Shown: in pieces, positions 1-5,424 of the stretch | Layout of the letters: each line of letters starts with the position of its first letter | Numbering within the stretch: position 1 is the stretch's first letter | From: an uncultured Bacteroidales bacterium | GTDB taxonomy: Bacteria; Bacteroidota; Bacteroidia; Bacteroidales; UBA932 | Assembly: GCA_905234775.1 (NCBI GenBank) | Contig: CAJOJC010000033.1 | Span: 1-11,992 of the forward strand | DNA: 11,992 nucleotides | Direction: 5' to 3' | The notes under the pieces: generated by a model | The model's input: the letters and a program-made list of their open reading frames with translations, nothing else | The model's database searches: none | Told to the model about the DNA's origin: nothing | Translations under genes and position numbers: made by a program

Positions 1-1
1 C

Positions 2-1252
2 TGGGGCAGACTGGTCGACCCTTCGACAGGTACGCCATACGCTCCCGGCAATGAGCCGACCCTCTTCCTCGGCAGGGGCTTCACCAGCCATGAACACCTG
101 ACTAAACTGGGGCTCATCTACGCCAACGCCAGACTCTACGACCCTCTCCTCGGTCGCTTCCTTAGCCCCGACCCCTACGTCCAGGACCCAGACTTCTCCC
201 AAAACTACAACCGTTACTCCTATTGTCTCAACAATCCGCTGAAGTATACTGATGAGAGTGGGGAGGTCTTCTTTACCGCGACCTTATTGACCGCAATGGG
301 CATAGCGGCTATCTTGGGTGGTCTGTCAGGCACTTGTATTGGAGCCTTGAATGGGGCACAAGGCTGGAATATGTTTGGATACATAATTGGAGGCGCCTCA
401 ATTGGTGCCTTGTCGGTTCTTGCTGGTGGCGCTCTCAGCGCATCAGGAGTCGCCGCCTGGTGGGCAGGAGCGGTCTCCGGGGCGGTTGGAGGAGCCGGTT
501 TTAGTGGCCTCTCAACAAGTTGGGATGCCCACGCGATGGCAATAGGAGCTTTAAAAGGAGCAGCGTCTGGCTTTTTGGGCGGAGCTGTCAGTTCTGCGAT
601 TGGAGGTGGTTGGGGGGCCGCCGTTGGTGGTGCGGTTTCTTCAGGGACAAATACTGCGCTTAATGGAGGAGATTTTCGACAAGTCGCAGCTTCCTCTATC
701 CTGGGTGGTTTATTGTCTTATGCTAGTTATGAATTATCGTCATATATTGGATGGCGATCATCAGGGAAACAACTAGCTTCTGTTGATATTTCTTATGATC
801 AATATAAAACAGTTCAGGCCGATTATCAACGCTCTCGTTTTTGGGGGAAAGAATATGGTGGTTTTTTAATGAACGATGGCTCTACTCAAAGATTTCCACG
901 TGCGTGGAGGCATGAATATGGGATAGAACCGCCAAGTGGAAATGGTGTTGAAATCCCTGATGGCGCGCGGGCGATGTATCATACACATTGGGACGTACCA
1001 AACAAAACAATTATTGTCGATTCTTTTGGAAATGATGTCAGCAAAATGACCCCAGAACAATTAATCTCTGTTCAAAATGCACAAAAAACAACGACAGAAA
1101 GAGGTCATAGTCCTTACGATTATATCTCTATTGATTCTTTTGTGATCAATAGGTATGAAACAAGTTTTAGCCCAGGTAATTCTGAACGCGCTTTCATTAT
1201 ACAAGATACTTTTTTTAGATTTTTCCCATTATGGTTTTATTGTCGTTTTTAA
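2..1252 (+). CDS. RHS repeat-associated polymorphic toxin, C-terminal part (5' end outside window)
   Basis: The last 416 residues of a larger RHS protein; the reading frame is open from the window edge, so the start lies outside. Residues 1-87 match the conserved RHS core end: the RLYDPLLGRFLSPDPYV segment, then NRYSYCLNNPLKYTDESGE. Residues about 96-245 are a glycine/alanine-rich hydrophobic linker, a common pre-toxin region that may help delivery. Residues 246-416 are the variable tip. It contains E284 in KEYGG, an H327-T-H329 pair and S341/D345, spaced roughly as in JAB/MPN or DUF4329 domains (Glu, HxH, Ser, Asp), which suggests a zinc peptidase-like effector. Base composition turns AT-rich after about position 700, as expected for an exchanged toxin cassette. 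RHS proteins are secreted or surface-delivered and release the tip into competing cells. The RHS assignment is firm; the tip activity is inferred from a motif only. The final 22 bases overlap the next gene. Confidence 0.85.
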   Translation, partial: WGRLVDPSTGTPYAPGNEPTLFLGRGFTSHEHLTKLGLIYANARLYDPLLGRFLSPDPYVQDPDFSQNYNRYSYCLNNPLKYTDESGEVFFTATLLTAMGIAAILGGLSGTCIGALNGAQGWNMFGYIIGGASIGALSVLAGGALSASGVAAWWAGAVSGAVGGAGFSGLSTSWDAHAMAIGALKGAASGFLGGAVSSAIGGGWGAAVGGAVSSGTNTALNGGDFRQVAASSILGGLLSYASYELSSYIGWRSSGKQLASVDISYDQYKTVQADYQRSRFWGKEYGGFLMNDGSTQRFPRAWRHEYGIEPPSGNGVEIPDGARAMYHTHWDVPNKTIIVDSFGNDVSKMTPEQLISVQNAQKTTTERGHSPYDYISIDSFVINRYETSFSPGNSERAFIIQDTFFRFFPLWFYCRF

Positions 1253-1638
1253 AGAAAAGAATATCACTTTCTTTTCTGTGTTTATCCATCTCACTCATTG
1301 GCGCGGCTCAAAACACAATACATATAGGCCCTTGTACCAACTCATTGCACGAAGAATTGCCGGATGAGTATAAACTGCCTTATCCGCTTCTTCCTGATTC
1401 TAATCTTGAAGGAAGAGATGTATCATTCAGGGACTCACTAATAGTTTATCCCGTTTTAATTGTCAATGGGATCGTTATCAACGATAACCATACGATTGAC
1501 TTATTTCGTAATGCATATGACCCCAAACGCATTCGCTTCAAACGCCTCTCGTATAAACAGGCGAAACGAAAAAGAATCCCTTGCAATAAGGATGGGGCCC
1601 TCATTGTTAGAGTTCCCAGGTATTCTCTTACTTTATAG
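1231..1638 (+). CDS. Small exported protein of unknown function, candidate RHS partner
   Basis: A 135-residue protein. It begins with a probable Sec signal peptide: KKR near residue 8, a hydrophobic stretch to about 24, and a cut after GAA before Q27. The mature part is about 109 residues. Its second half (YPVLIVNGIVI, then ...YDPKRI..., then NKDGALIVRV) resembles the short plug/carboxypeptidase-associated type of module seen in small Bacteroidota periplasmic proteins, where a 'VNG' strand is followed by 'GvliV' at the end. That likeness is from pattern only. The ATG lies inside the 3' end of the RHS gene, a 22-base overlap in another frame, so the two are probably co-transcribed and translationally coupled. 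Position directly after an RHS tip is where immunity genes sit, so an immunity role is possible but unproven. It is AT-rich like the tip. Confidence 0.6.
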   Translation: MVLLSFLKKRISLSFLCLSISLIGAAQNTIHIGPCTNSLHEELPDEYKLPYPLLPDSNLEGRDVSFRDSLIVYPVLIVNGIVINDNHTIDLFRNAYDPKRIRFKRLSYKQAKRKRIPCNKDGALIVRVPRYSLTL

Positions 1639-1976
1639 CCAGGGTCTCTATCTCAAGTAAGTTATGAAGGTTATTCTGCTTATTGGATATTAATGGCTTG
1701 GAGCCATAATTCCAATCTATCCACTCCTCCTCATAATACCAATGACGGGCGAATCATTTATCCGGATATGTCGGAAGACTACCATTATGTGGAAAAAACA
1801 TATGATGGTCCGATATAGCCGAATCACTATGTGAGGCTATTTGTGGACCAAATACTCTCCCGCCCCCGTTTTCGTAGAGATGCCTCCACTCATGATTTCA
1901 AACCATATGAAATATGAAAGTTGATATTATATAGTATTGTTCGTAATTAGACAAAGATTACTAACTTTGAAAAGCT
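1639..1976. other. AT-rich stretch with no intact gene, possible decayed coding DNA
   Basis: No complete gene is visible. In the frame of the preceding exported protein, the sequence stays open after its TAG (1636-1638) to a second TAG at 1816-1818, then to a TGA at 1915-1917. On the minus strand one frame is open from 1897 down to a TAA at 1628-1630, broken only by a TGA at 1754-1756. Its predicted peptide, with pieces such as EWRHLYENGGG and RHWYYEEEWIDWNYGS, looks protein-like. The two readings are mutually exclusive and I cannot choose between them. Either would be a remnant of a gene once attached to the RHS toxin cassette. The last 40 bases hold a putative promoter. No terminator with a GC-rich stem is evident; an ATTTCA/TGAAAT inverted repeat at 1895-1913 is weak. 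Confidence 0.4.
1937..1969 (+). promoter_or_regulatory. Putative Bacteroidota promoter for the 46-aa gene
   Basis: A perfect TAnnTTTG -7 box, TAACTTTG, lies at 1962-1969. A TTG at 1937-1939 could be the -33 element, with a 22-bp spacer that is slightly long. Initiation would fall only a few bases before the ATG at 1977, giving an almost leaderless mRNA. The -7 match is exact; the -33 is weak. Confidence 0.5.
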
Positions 1977-2117
1977 ATGACAAAGAATAAGAAAACTCCG
2001 GAGGTCCTCGAGGACCTGAAGAACAAAGAGGACAAGAAAGCCCGTAAGAAGGAGCTTAAGAAACTTGTCGTCTACGAGGCCATCATGAAGCCCAAGTATG
2101 AGGAAGGATTGAAATAA
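1977..2117 (+). CDS. 46-residue lysine-rich charged protein, unknown function
   Basis: A short open frame, MTKNKKTPEVLEDL to YEEGLK then TAA, not recognised as a known family. It is dominated by Lys, Glu, Asp and Leu, with a likely helical middle (residues about 8-36) and no membrane segment or signal peptide, so a small cytoplasmic protein is expected. Support for it being real: a perfect -7 box sits just upstream; an in-frame TGA at 1968-1970 leaves the ATG at 1977 as the only sensible start; and its codons (AAG, GAG, CTC, GTC) match the GC-rich housekeeping genes downstream rather than the AT-rich toxin region upstream. The -33 element of the greA promoter overlaps its 3' end. A conserved neighbour of greA is possible. 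It could instead be a transcribed non-coding leader. Confidence 0.55.
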   Translation: MTKNKKTPEVLEDLKNKEDKKARKKELKKLVVYEAIMKPKYEEGLK

Positions 2118-2138
2118 TCCGAAAATTCCGTATATTTG
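2109..2138 (+). promoter_or_regulatory. Promoter of the greA operon
   Basis: TTG at 2109-2111, a 19-bp spacer, and TATATTTG at 2131-2138 exactly match the Bacteroidota -33/-7 consensus (TTG, N19-21, TAnnTTTG). Transcription should start near 2142-2146, giving a leader of about 60 bases before the greA ATG. The -33 element lies within the last codons of the 46-aa gene. Confidence 0.75.
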
Positions 2139-2152
2139 CAAAAGAAACAAGG

Positions 2153-2181
2153 GGTTCTGCCGAAAGGCAGGACTCTCTTTT
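2153..2181 (+). promoter_or_regulatory. Hairpin with U-rich tail in the greA leader, possible attenuator
   Basis: Bases 2154-2161 pair with 2166-2173 to give an 8-bp stem with one G-U pair, closed by a GAAA tetraloop at 2162-2165. A ninth G-U pair (2153-2174) is possible. UCUCUUUU (2174-2181) follows directly. The layout is that of an intrinsic terminator or attenuator, lying downstream of the predicted start site and 24 bases before the greA start codon. It may also end transcripts from the 46-aa gene. The U tract is interrupted by C residues, so full termination strength is doubtful. Confidence 0.55.
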
Positions 2182-2205
2182 AGTTGACAAAACCACAAAC
2201 AAAAT

Positions 2206-2676
2206 ATGGCAGAAGTACATTACATGAGTCAGGAAGGACTCGAGAAACTGAAGAAGGAACTTGAAGAAGCGCTTGCCCAGCGCCCCGTGATTGCGGCCCA
2301 GATCGCTGAGGCCCGCGAGAAGGGAGACCTCTCGGAGAATGCCGAGTACGAGTCGGCCCGCGAGGCTCAGGGCCTTCTTGAACTGAAAATCGCGAACCTT
2401 AAGAATATGATTTCCAATGCGAAGGTCCTCGATGCTTCTCAGCTCTCGACCGACAAGGTCCAGATGCTGACAACCGTCGTAGTCGAGAACCTTACAGCAA
2501 AGGCTAAGATGAAGTTCTCGATCGTAGGCGAGTCGGAAGCCGATTTCTCTAAGGGCAAGCTCGCCGCAACTACCCCTATCGCCAAGGCCCTTATCGGTCA
2601 CGGCGTAGGCGAAATCGTAGAGGCTCAGGTCCCCGCCGGTGTCCTTAAGTTCAAGATCCTCGAAATCAGCATCTAA
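2206..2676 (+). CDS. greA: Transcription elongation factor GreA
   Basis: A 156-residue protein, the usual GreA length. GreA binds in the RNA polymerase secondary channel and stimulates cleavage of backtracked RNA 3' ends, rescuing stalled complexes. The N-terminal coiled coil covers residues about 7-74 and carries the tip signature EAREKGDLSENAEY. D41 and E44, the acidic pair that positions catalytic magnesium, are at the same numbers as in E. coli. The C-terminal FKBP-like domain, about 82-156, includes the PIAKALIGHGVGEIVE segment. The start is chosen because MAEVHYMS begins the family alignment and no Shine-Dalgarno is needed in Bacteroidota. It heads an operon with its own promoter and leader hairpin, and its stop codon abuts the ATG of the HIT gene with no spacer. 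Confidence 0.97.
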   Translation: MAEVHYMSQEGLEKLKKELEEALAQRPVIAAQIAEAREKGDLSENAEYESAREAQGLLELKIANLKNMISNAKVLDASQLSTDKVQMLTTVVVENLTAKAKMKFSIVGESEADFSKGKLAATTPIAKALIGHGVGEIVEAQVPAGVLKFKILEISI

Positions 2677-3078
2677 ATGACCATCTTCACTCGCATCGCA
2701 AAGGGTGAGATTCCCTCGTACAAGGTGGCGGAGAGCGAAGACTTCTACGCCTTCCTCGACATAAGCCCCCTTGCCGAAGGCCACACCCTCGTCATCCCCA
2801 AGAACGTTGAGGACGACTATATCTTCAATCTTGACCAGAAAACCTACGAAGGTCTTTGGGCTTTCGCCCGCAAGGTCGCCGTGGCCCTGAAGGCCGCAGT
2901 GCCTTGCAAGAGGGTAGGAGTGGCTGTTCTTGGAATGGAAGTGCCTCACACACACATCCATCTCGTACCCCTTCAGACTGAGGGAGACCTCGATTTTAGA
3001 AAGAAGCGCCCGGAGGTCTCGGACGCCCGTAAGGCCGAGTTGGCCGCAGCAATCCTTGCTGAATATGAGAAGCTCTAA
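2677..3078 (+). CDS. HIT-family (histidine triad) nucleotide-binding hydrolase
   Basis: A 133-residue protein with the histidine triad H91-T-H93-I-H95-L-V near its C-terminal third, preceded by GVAVLGMEVP. H93 is the expected nucleophile of the HxHxHxx motif. The N-terminal part (IFTRIAKGEIPSYKVAE, then the FLDISPLAEGHTLVIPK strand) is typical of the HINT/protein kinase C inhibitor-like branch. These enzymes hydrolyse nucleoside phosphoramidates or related nucleotidyl conjugates in the cytoplasm; the physiological substrate is usually unknown. The start codon follows the greA stop directly, implying coupling. The last 14 bases overlap the lipoprotein gene that follows. Confidence 0.93.
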   Translation: MTIFTRIAKGEIPSYKVAESEDFYAFLDISPLAEGHTLVIPKNVEDDYIFNLDQKTYEGLWAFARKVAVALKAAVPCKRVGVAVLGMEVPHTHIHLVPLQTEGDLDFRKKRPEVSDARKAELAAAILAEYEKL

Positions 3079-4162
3079 AATACTTGCGCTGGGTCTTGTC
3101 CTGGCGCTTTTCGCTTCGTGTGCCCCTAAGGCCCGTGTCAATATGACCGTTGAGGGCGCTCCCGCAACAAAGTTGGCCGTCCACAAATTGAATGTAAGTT
3201 CTTCGGATCTGCTGGATTCCGTGAAAACGGATGCGAACGGCAGTTTCAGATACAGTCTTCCCGTGAAGAAGGGACAGCCCGAGTTCGTGTATATTTACAA
3301 AGGCGATACCCGTCTTGCCGCGCTTCTTCTGGAAGCAGGAGAAACCGCTAAGGTTACAGCAGATACTCTCGGAAACTACAGCGTCGAAGGTTCTGAAGGC
3401 TCGGCCGAACTCGCTGGAATCGAGAAAGCCTATTCGGAGTTCATAAGTCAGATGGCCGCCGCGACAGAGTCCGGCGAGGCTACGAAGCTCTATGTCCGTT
3501 ACCATCGCGACAGAACGGCTTATGTCCTGAACCACACACATTCCCTTGCAATCGTCCCCGTTCTTTTCCAGAACCTTGCAGCCGAATTGCCAATCTTCAG
3601 CCAGTCTACTGATGCCCTGATCTTCAGGGCTGCGGCCGATTCCCTTAAGACCGTATATCCGGAGAGCAAGTACGTTAAGGCTCTAGAGACCGAGGCGGAC
3701 AGGCGCCTGAACAATATGGCCATCGAGCATGCCGTTCTTAACGCCGAGCAGGCGGGCTTCCCGGACATGTCCCTTCCCGATGTCAATGCAGAGAAAGTGT
3801 CTCTCGCAGGGGTGGACGCAAAAGTGATCCTTCTCCACTTCTGGGATGTATCAGATGCCGAGCAGAAACTCTTCAACGTGGAAGTGCTTCTCCCCGTTTA
3901 TGAGAAGTATCACTCAAAAGGACTAGAGATTTATTCCGTAGGTGTTACCGCAGACAAAGCCCTCTGGGCTTCTGTTATCAGGAATCAAAAGCTTCCCTGG
4001 ATCAATGTCTGCGACGGTCTCGGGGCGGCTTCTCCCGCAGTTGGTCTCTACAACCTTCAGACTCTGCCTACCACCATCCTCATCGCCGGAGACGAAATCT
4101 CCGCCGCGAAGATTGACGGCGAAGCCGGTCTCCGCCGTGAACTGGCAAAACTGCTGAAGTAA
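3065..4162 (+). CDS. Lipoprotein with DUF4369-like and redox-inactive thioredoxin-like domains
   Basis: A 365-residue envelope lipoprotein. Residues 1-19 are a lipoprotein signal peptide ending at LFASC, with C19 the lipidated residue. No acidic surface-export signal follows the cysteine, so a periplasm-facing anchor is likely. Residues about 24-110 match the DUF4369 beta-domain pattern. A helical middle follows, then a thioredoxin/AhpC-like fold from about 230 (VILLHFW, ...YSVGV..., cis-Pro LPTT at 334-337). The WCxxC site is replaced by W260-D-V-S-D, and no cysteine pair exists, so disulfide chemistry is not expected. The ATG at 3065 is preferred over in-frame starts further upstream because it places the signal peptide at the N-terminus. 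It overlaps the HIT gene by 14 bases and is last in the greA operon. The ligand or partner is unknown. Confidence 0.85.
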   Translation: MRSSKILALGLVLALFASCAPKARVNMTVEGAPATKLAVHKLNVSSSDLLDSVKTDANGSFRYSLPVKKGQPEFVYIYKGDTRLAALLLEAGETAKVTADTLGNYSVEGSEGSAELAGIEKAYSEFISQMAAATESGEATKLYVRYHRDRTAYVLNHTHSLAIVPVLFQNLAAELPIFSQSTDALIFRAAADSLKTVYPESKYVKALETEADRRLNNMAIEHAVLNAEQAGFPDMSLPDVNAEKVSLAGVDAKVILLHFWDVSDAEQKLFNVEVLLPVYEKYHSKGLEIYSVGVTADKALWASVIRNQKLPWINVCDGLGAASPAVGLYNLQTLPTTILIAGDEISAAKIDGEAGLRRELAKLLK

Positions 4163-4163
4163 C

Positions 4164-4862
4164 TTAAAAGAGTTTTTTCCTCGACACCGTCGCGACGAAG
4201 TCCTTCAGGTAGAAGGGCTCGAAGTAGGCCGTGTCGGCGAAGTCGCGCTCCTCAAGCTTGCGGAATGCCAGCGGCGCCATCGAAGCGGCATCGGCGACGA
4301 CTTCCTCGAAGACGAATCCGGGACGGCCAAGAACCTCGCGGCACTTTAGCGCGCCATCGCCGGCGAAAAGAACGGTGCCATCTAAATCAGCAAACGAATC
4401 AGAATCTACTACCACCGGCGCGATTTCAGAGAGCCGCTCGCCGGCGGGGGAGTAGACGGCCGAGTAGACCTCCATCCTGCGGGCGTCGATCATCGGGACA
4501 ATAGCGGTGCACCCGGCCGGGGCCAGCCCGCCGGCGAGCGCCTTCGCGACGATGATGTCCGGAGTCGAAATACTGATAAGTGGAATACCCGCGCCGAAAC
4601 ACAAACCTTTTGCAGTAGATGAGCCGACGCGCAGTCCGGTATATGAACCGGGCCCGGCGCTTACGGCGACCGCCGCGCAGTCCGCGACCTTCAGGCCGGC
4701 TTCGTCGAGGACCTCCTTTACGAAGGGCGCGGTCATAGCGGCGTGGTCGCGGCCGACAGCGCTTTCGCGGTAGGCTACGACGCGGCCCTCTTCGGCCAGG
4801 GCGACCGAACAGAGCGAGGCTGAGGTCTCGATGAGGATTATCCTAGATTTCCTGGATGCCAT
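4164..4862 (-). CDS. tsaB: tRNA threonylcarbamoyladenosine biosynthesis protein TsaB
   Basis: A 232-residue protein of the ASKHA fold. TsaB is the scaffold partner of TsaD (with TsaE) in forming t6A37 on tRNAs that read ANN codons. Family marks are IETSA near the N-terminus (residues 11-15), the GPGSYTGLRVG loop at 70-80, GLCFGAGIPLISIST at 86-100, and PMIDARRMEVY at 123-133. It lacks the metal-binding histidines of TsaD, as expected for TsaB, and its length is normal. It is downstream of, and overlaps by 20 bases, the cvpA-like gene, so the two form a minus-strand pair. Its 3' end faces the lipoprotein gene with one base between their stop codons. Confidence 0.95.
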   Translation of the reverse strand: MASRKSRIILIETSASLCSVALAEEGRVVAYRESAVGRDHAAMTAPFVKEVLDEAGLKVADCAAVAVSAGPGSYTGLRVGSSTAKGLCFGAGIPLISISTPDIIVAKALAGGLAPAGCTAIVPMIDARRMEVYSAVYSPAGERLSEIAPVVVDSDSFADLDGTVLFAGDGALKCREVLGRPGFVFEEVVADAASMAPLAFRKLEERDFADTAYFEPFYLKDFVATVSRKKLF

Positions 4863-5361
4863 TGCTTATCTTGGTAAACAAGCCTTCGAGATAGGGGAAT
4901 ACCGCATCGGTCAGTTTCTTAATCCATCCGTAGATGGTGGAGTCGTTCATAAACTGGGTGGAGAGATGCAGGTATTTTTCGTTCAGATCCCCGAAAATCA
5001 CAAATAGAATTCCTACTACCAGCGCGGTATTGAAGATTGCAATCACAAAGCCGAGAATCTTGTTGAGCCAGCCAAGAGAGACTACGTCGATGACTTTAGT
5101 AAGGAGTCTGGCTGCCAGATTGAAAAGCAGGACGCAGAGGATGATCACTACCACGAAAGAAACGATGTAGAGAACGGTAGGAGAACCGAAGGTAATCCAC
5201 TGAGAGAGCCATGCGCCGACCTTGTCTGCGAAGACGTAGGCCAGATATGCACTGACGAAAATCGACAGCAGAGCCACCAATTGTTCAATGAATCCTTTAC
5301 TTATACCCCTGATTATTGCGGGGATAAATATCACCAGTAAAATGATGTCCAGTACGTTCAT
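4843..5361 (-). CDS. CvpA-family inner-membrane protein
   Basis: A 172-residue protein beginning MNVLDIILLVIFIPAIIRGISKG, the CvpA pattern in which an N-terminal hydrophobic segment is followed by a G-x-x-x-G-F motif. About four membrane segments can be seen, near residues 4-20, 27-46, 62-87 and 101-124; the C-terminal 45 residues are soluble and amphipathic. CvpA was named for colicin V production in E. coli, and its homologues are linked to envelope stress and bile tolerance, but no molecular activity is settled. It is first in a two-gene minus-strand unit with tsaB and is read from a promoter in the 63-bp gap shared with ileS. Confidence 0.88.
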   Translation of the reverse strand: MNVLDIILLVIFIPAIIRGISKGFIEQLVALLSIFVSAYLAYVFADKVGAWLSQWITFGSPTVLYIVSFVVVIILCVLLFNLAARLLTKVIDVVSLGWLNKILGFVIAIFNTALVVGILFVIFGDLNEKYLHLSTQFMNDSTIYGWIKKLTDAVFPYLEGLFTKISNGIQEI

Positions 5362-5368
5362 GGCTGTG

Positions 5369-5400
5369 TTTGTATTTCGCCTTGATTTTTGTTAAATTTG
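5369..5400 (+). promoter_or_regulatory. Promoter of the ileS operon
   Basis: TTTG at 5369-5372, a 20-bp spacer, and TAAATTTG at 5393-5400 fit the Bacteroidota -33/-7 consensus exactly. Initiation is expected near 5405-5407, leaving a leader of roughly 18-20 bases ending in an A-rich run before the ileS ATG. Confidence 0.75.
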
Positions 5401-5406
5401 TAGGCT

Positions 5407-5414
5407 CAAAATTA
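5407..5414 (-). promoter_or_regulatory. Putative -7 box for the cvpA-tsaB unit
   Basis: Read on the minus strand this is TAATTTTG, an exact TAnnTTTG match. The expected -33 TTG about 19-21 bases further upstream, which would lie inside the ileS start region, is not evident. It faces the ileS -7 box with only 6 bp between, so the two promoters overlap. Confidence 0.45.
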
Positions 5415-5424
5415 GCGAAAAAAA

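Noticed and set aside
1155..1367. 70-codon plus-strand frame across the RHS end and the exported-protein start
   Set aside because: It overlaps both better-supported genes in a third frame and its peptide is unremarkable.
1895..1913. ATTTCA/TGAAAT inverted repeat as a terminator
   Set aside because: A 6-bp stem with no GC-rich part and no following T run; likely chance in AT-rich DNA.
1..1976. Mobile element or integration site around the RHS region
   Set aside because: No transposase, integrase, tRNA gene or clear terminal repeats are visible; AT-richness alone fits an exchanged toxin cassette.
2083..3186. Long minus-strand open frame across greA and the HIT gene
   Set aside because: It is antisense to two well-recognised genes, and its predicted peptide has no family features; it reflects GC-rich codon bias on the plus strand.
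2930..4162. Longer start for the lipoprotein gene at 2930
   Set aside because: It would put about 45 non-family residues before the lipoprotein signal peptide and overlap the HIT gene widely; the ATG at 3065 places the signal peptide correctly.
4161..4178. Possible terminator AACT...AGTT followed by T residues between the convergent genes
   Set aside because: The stem is only 4 bp and AT-rich, too weak to call.
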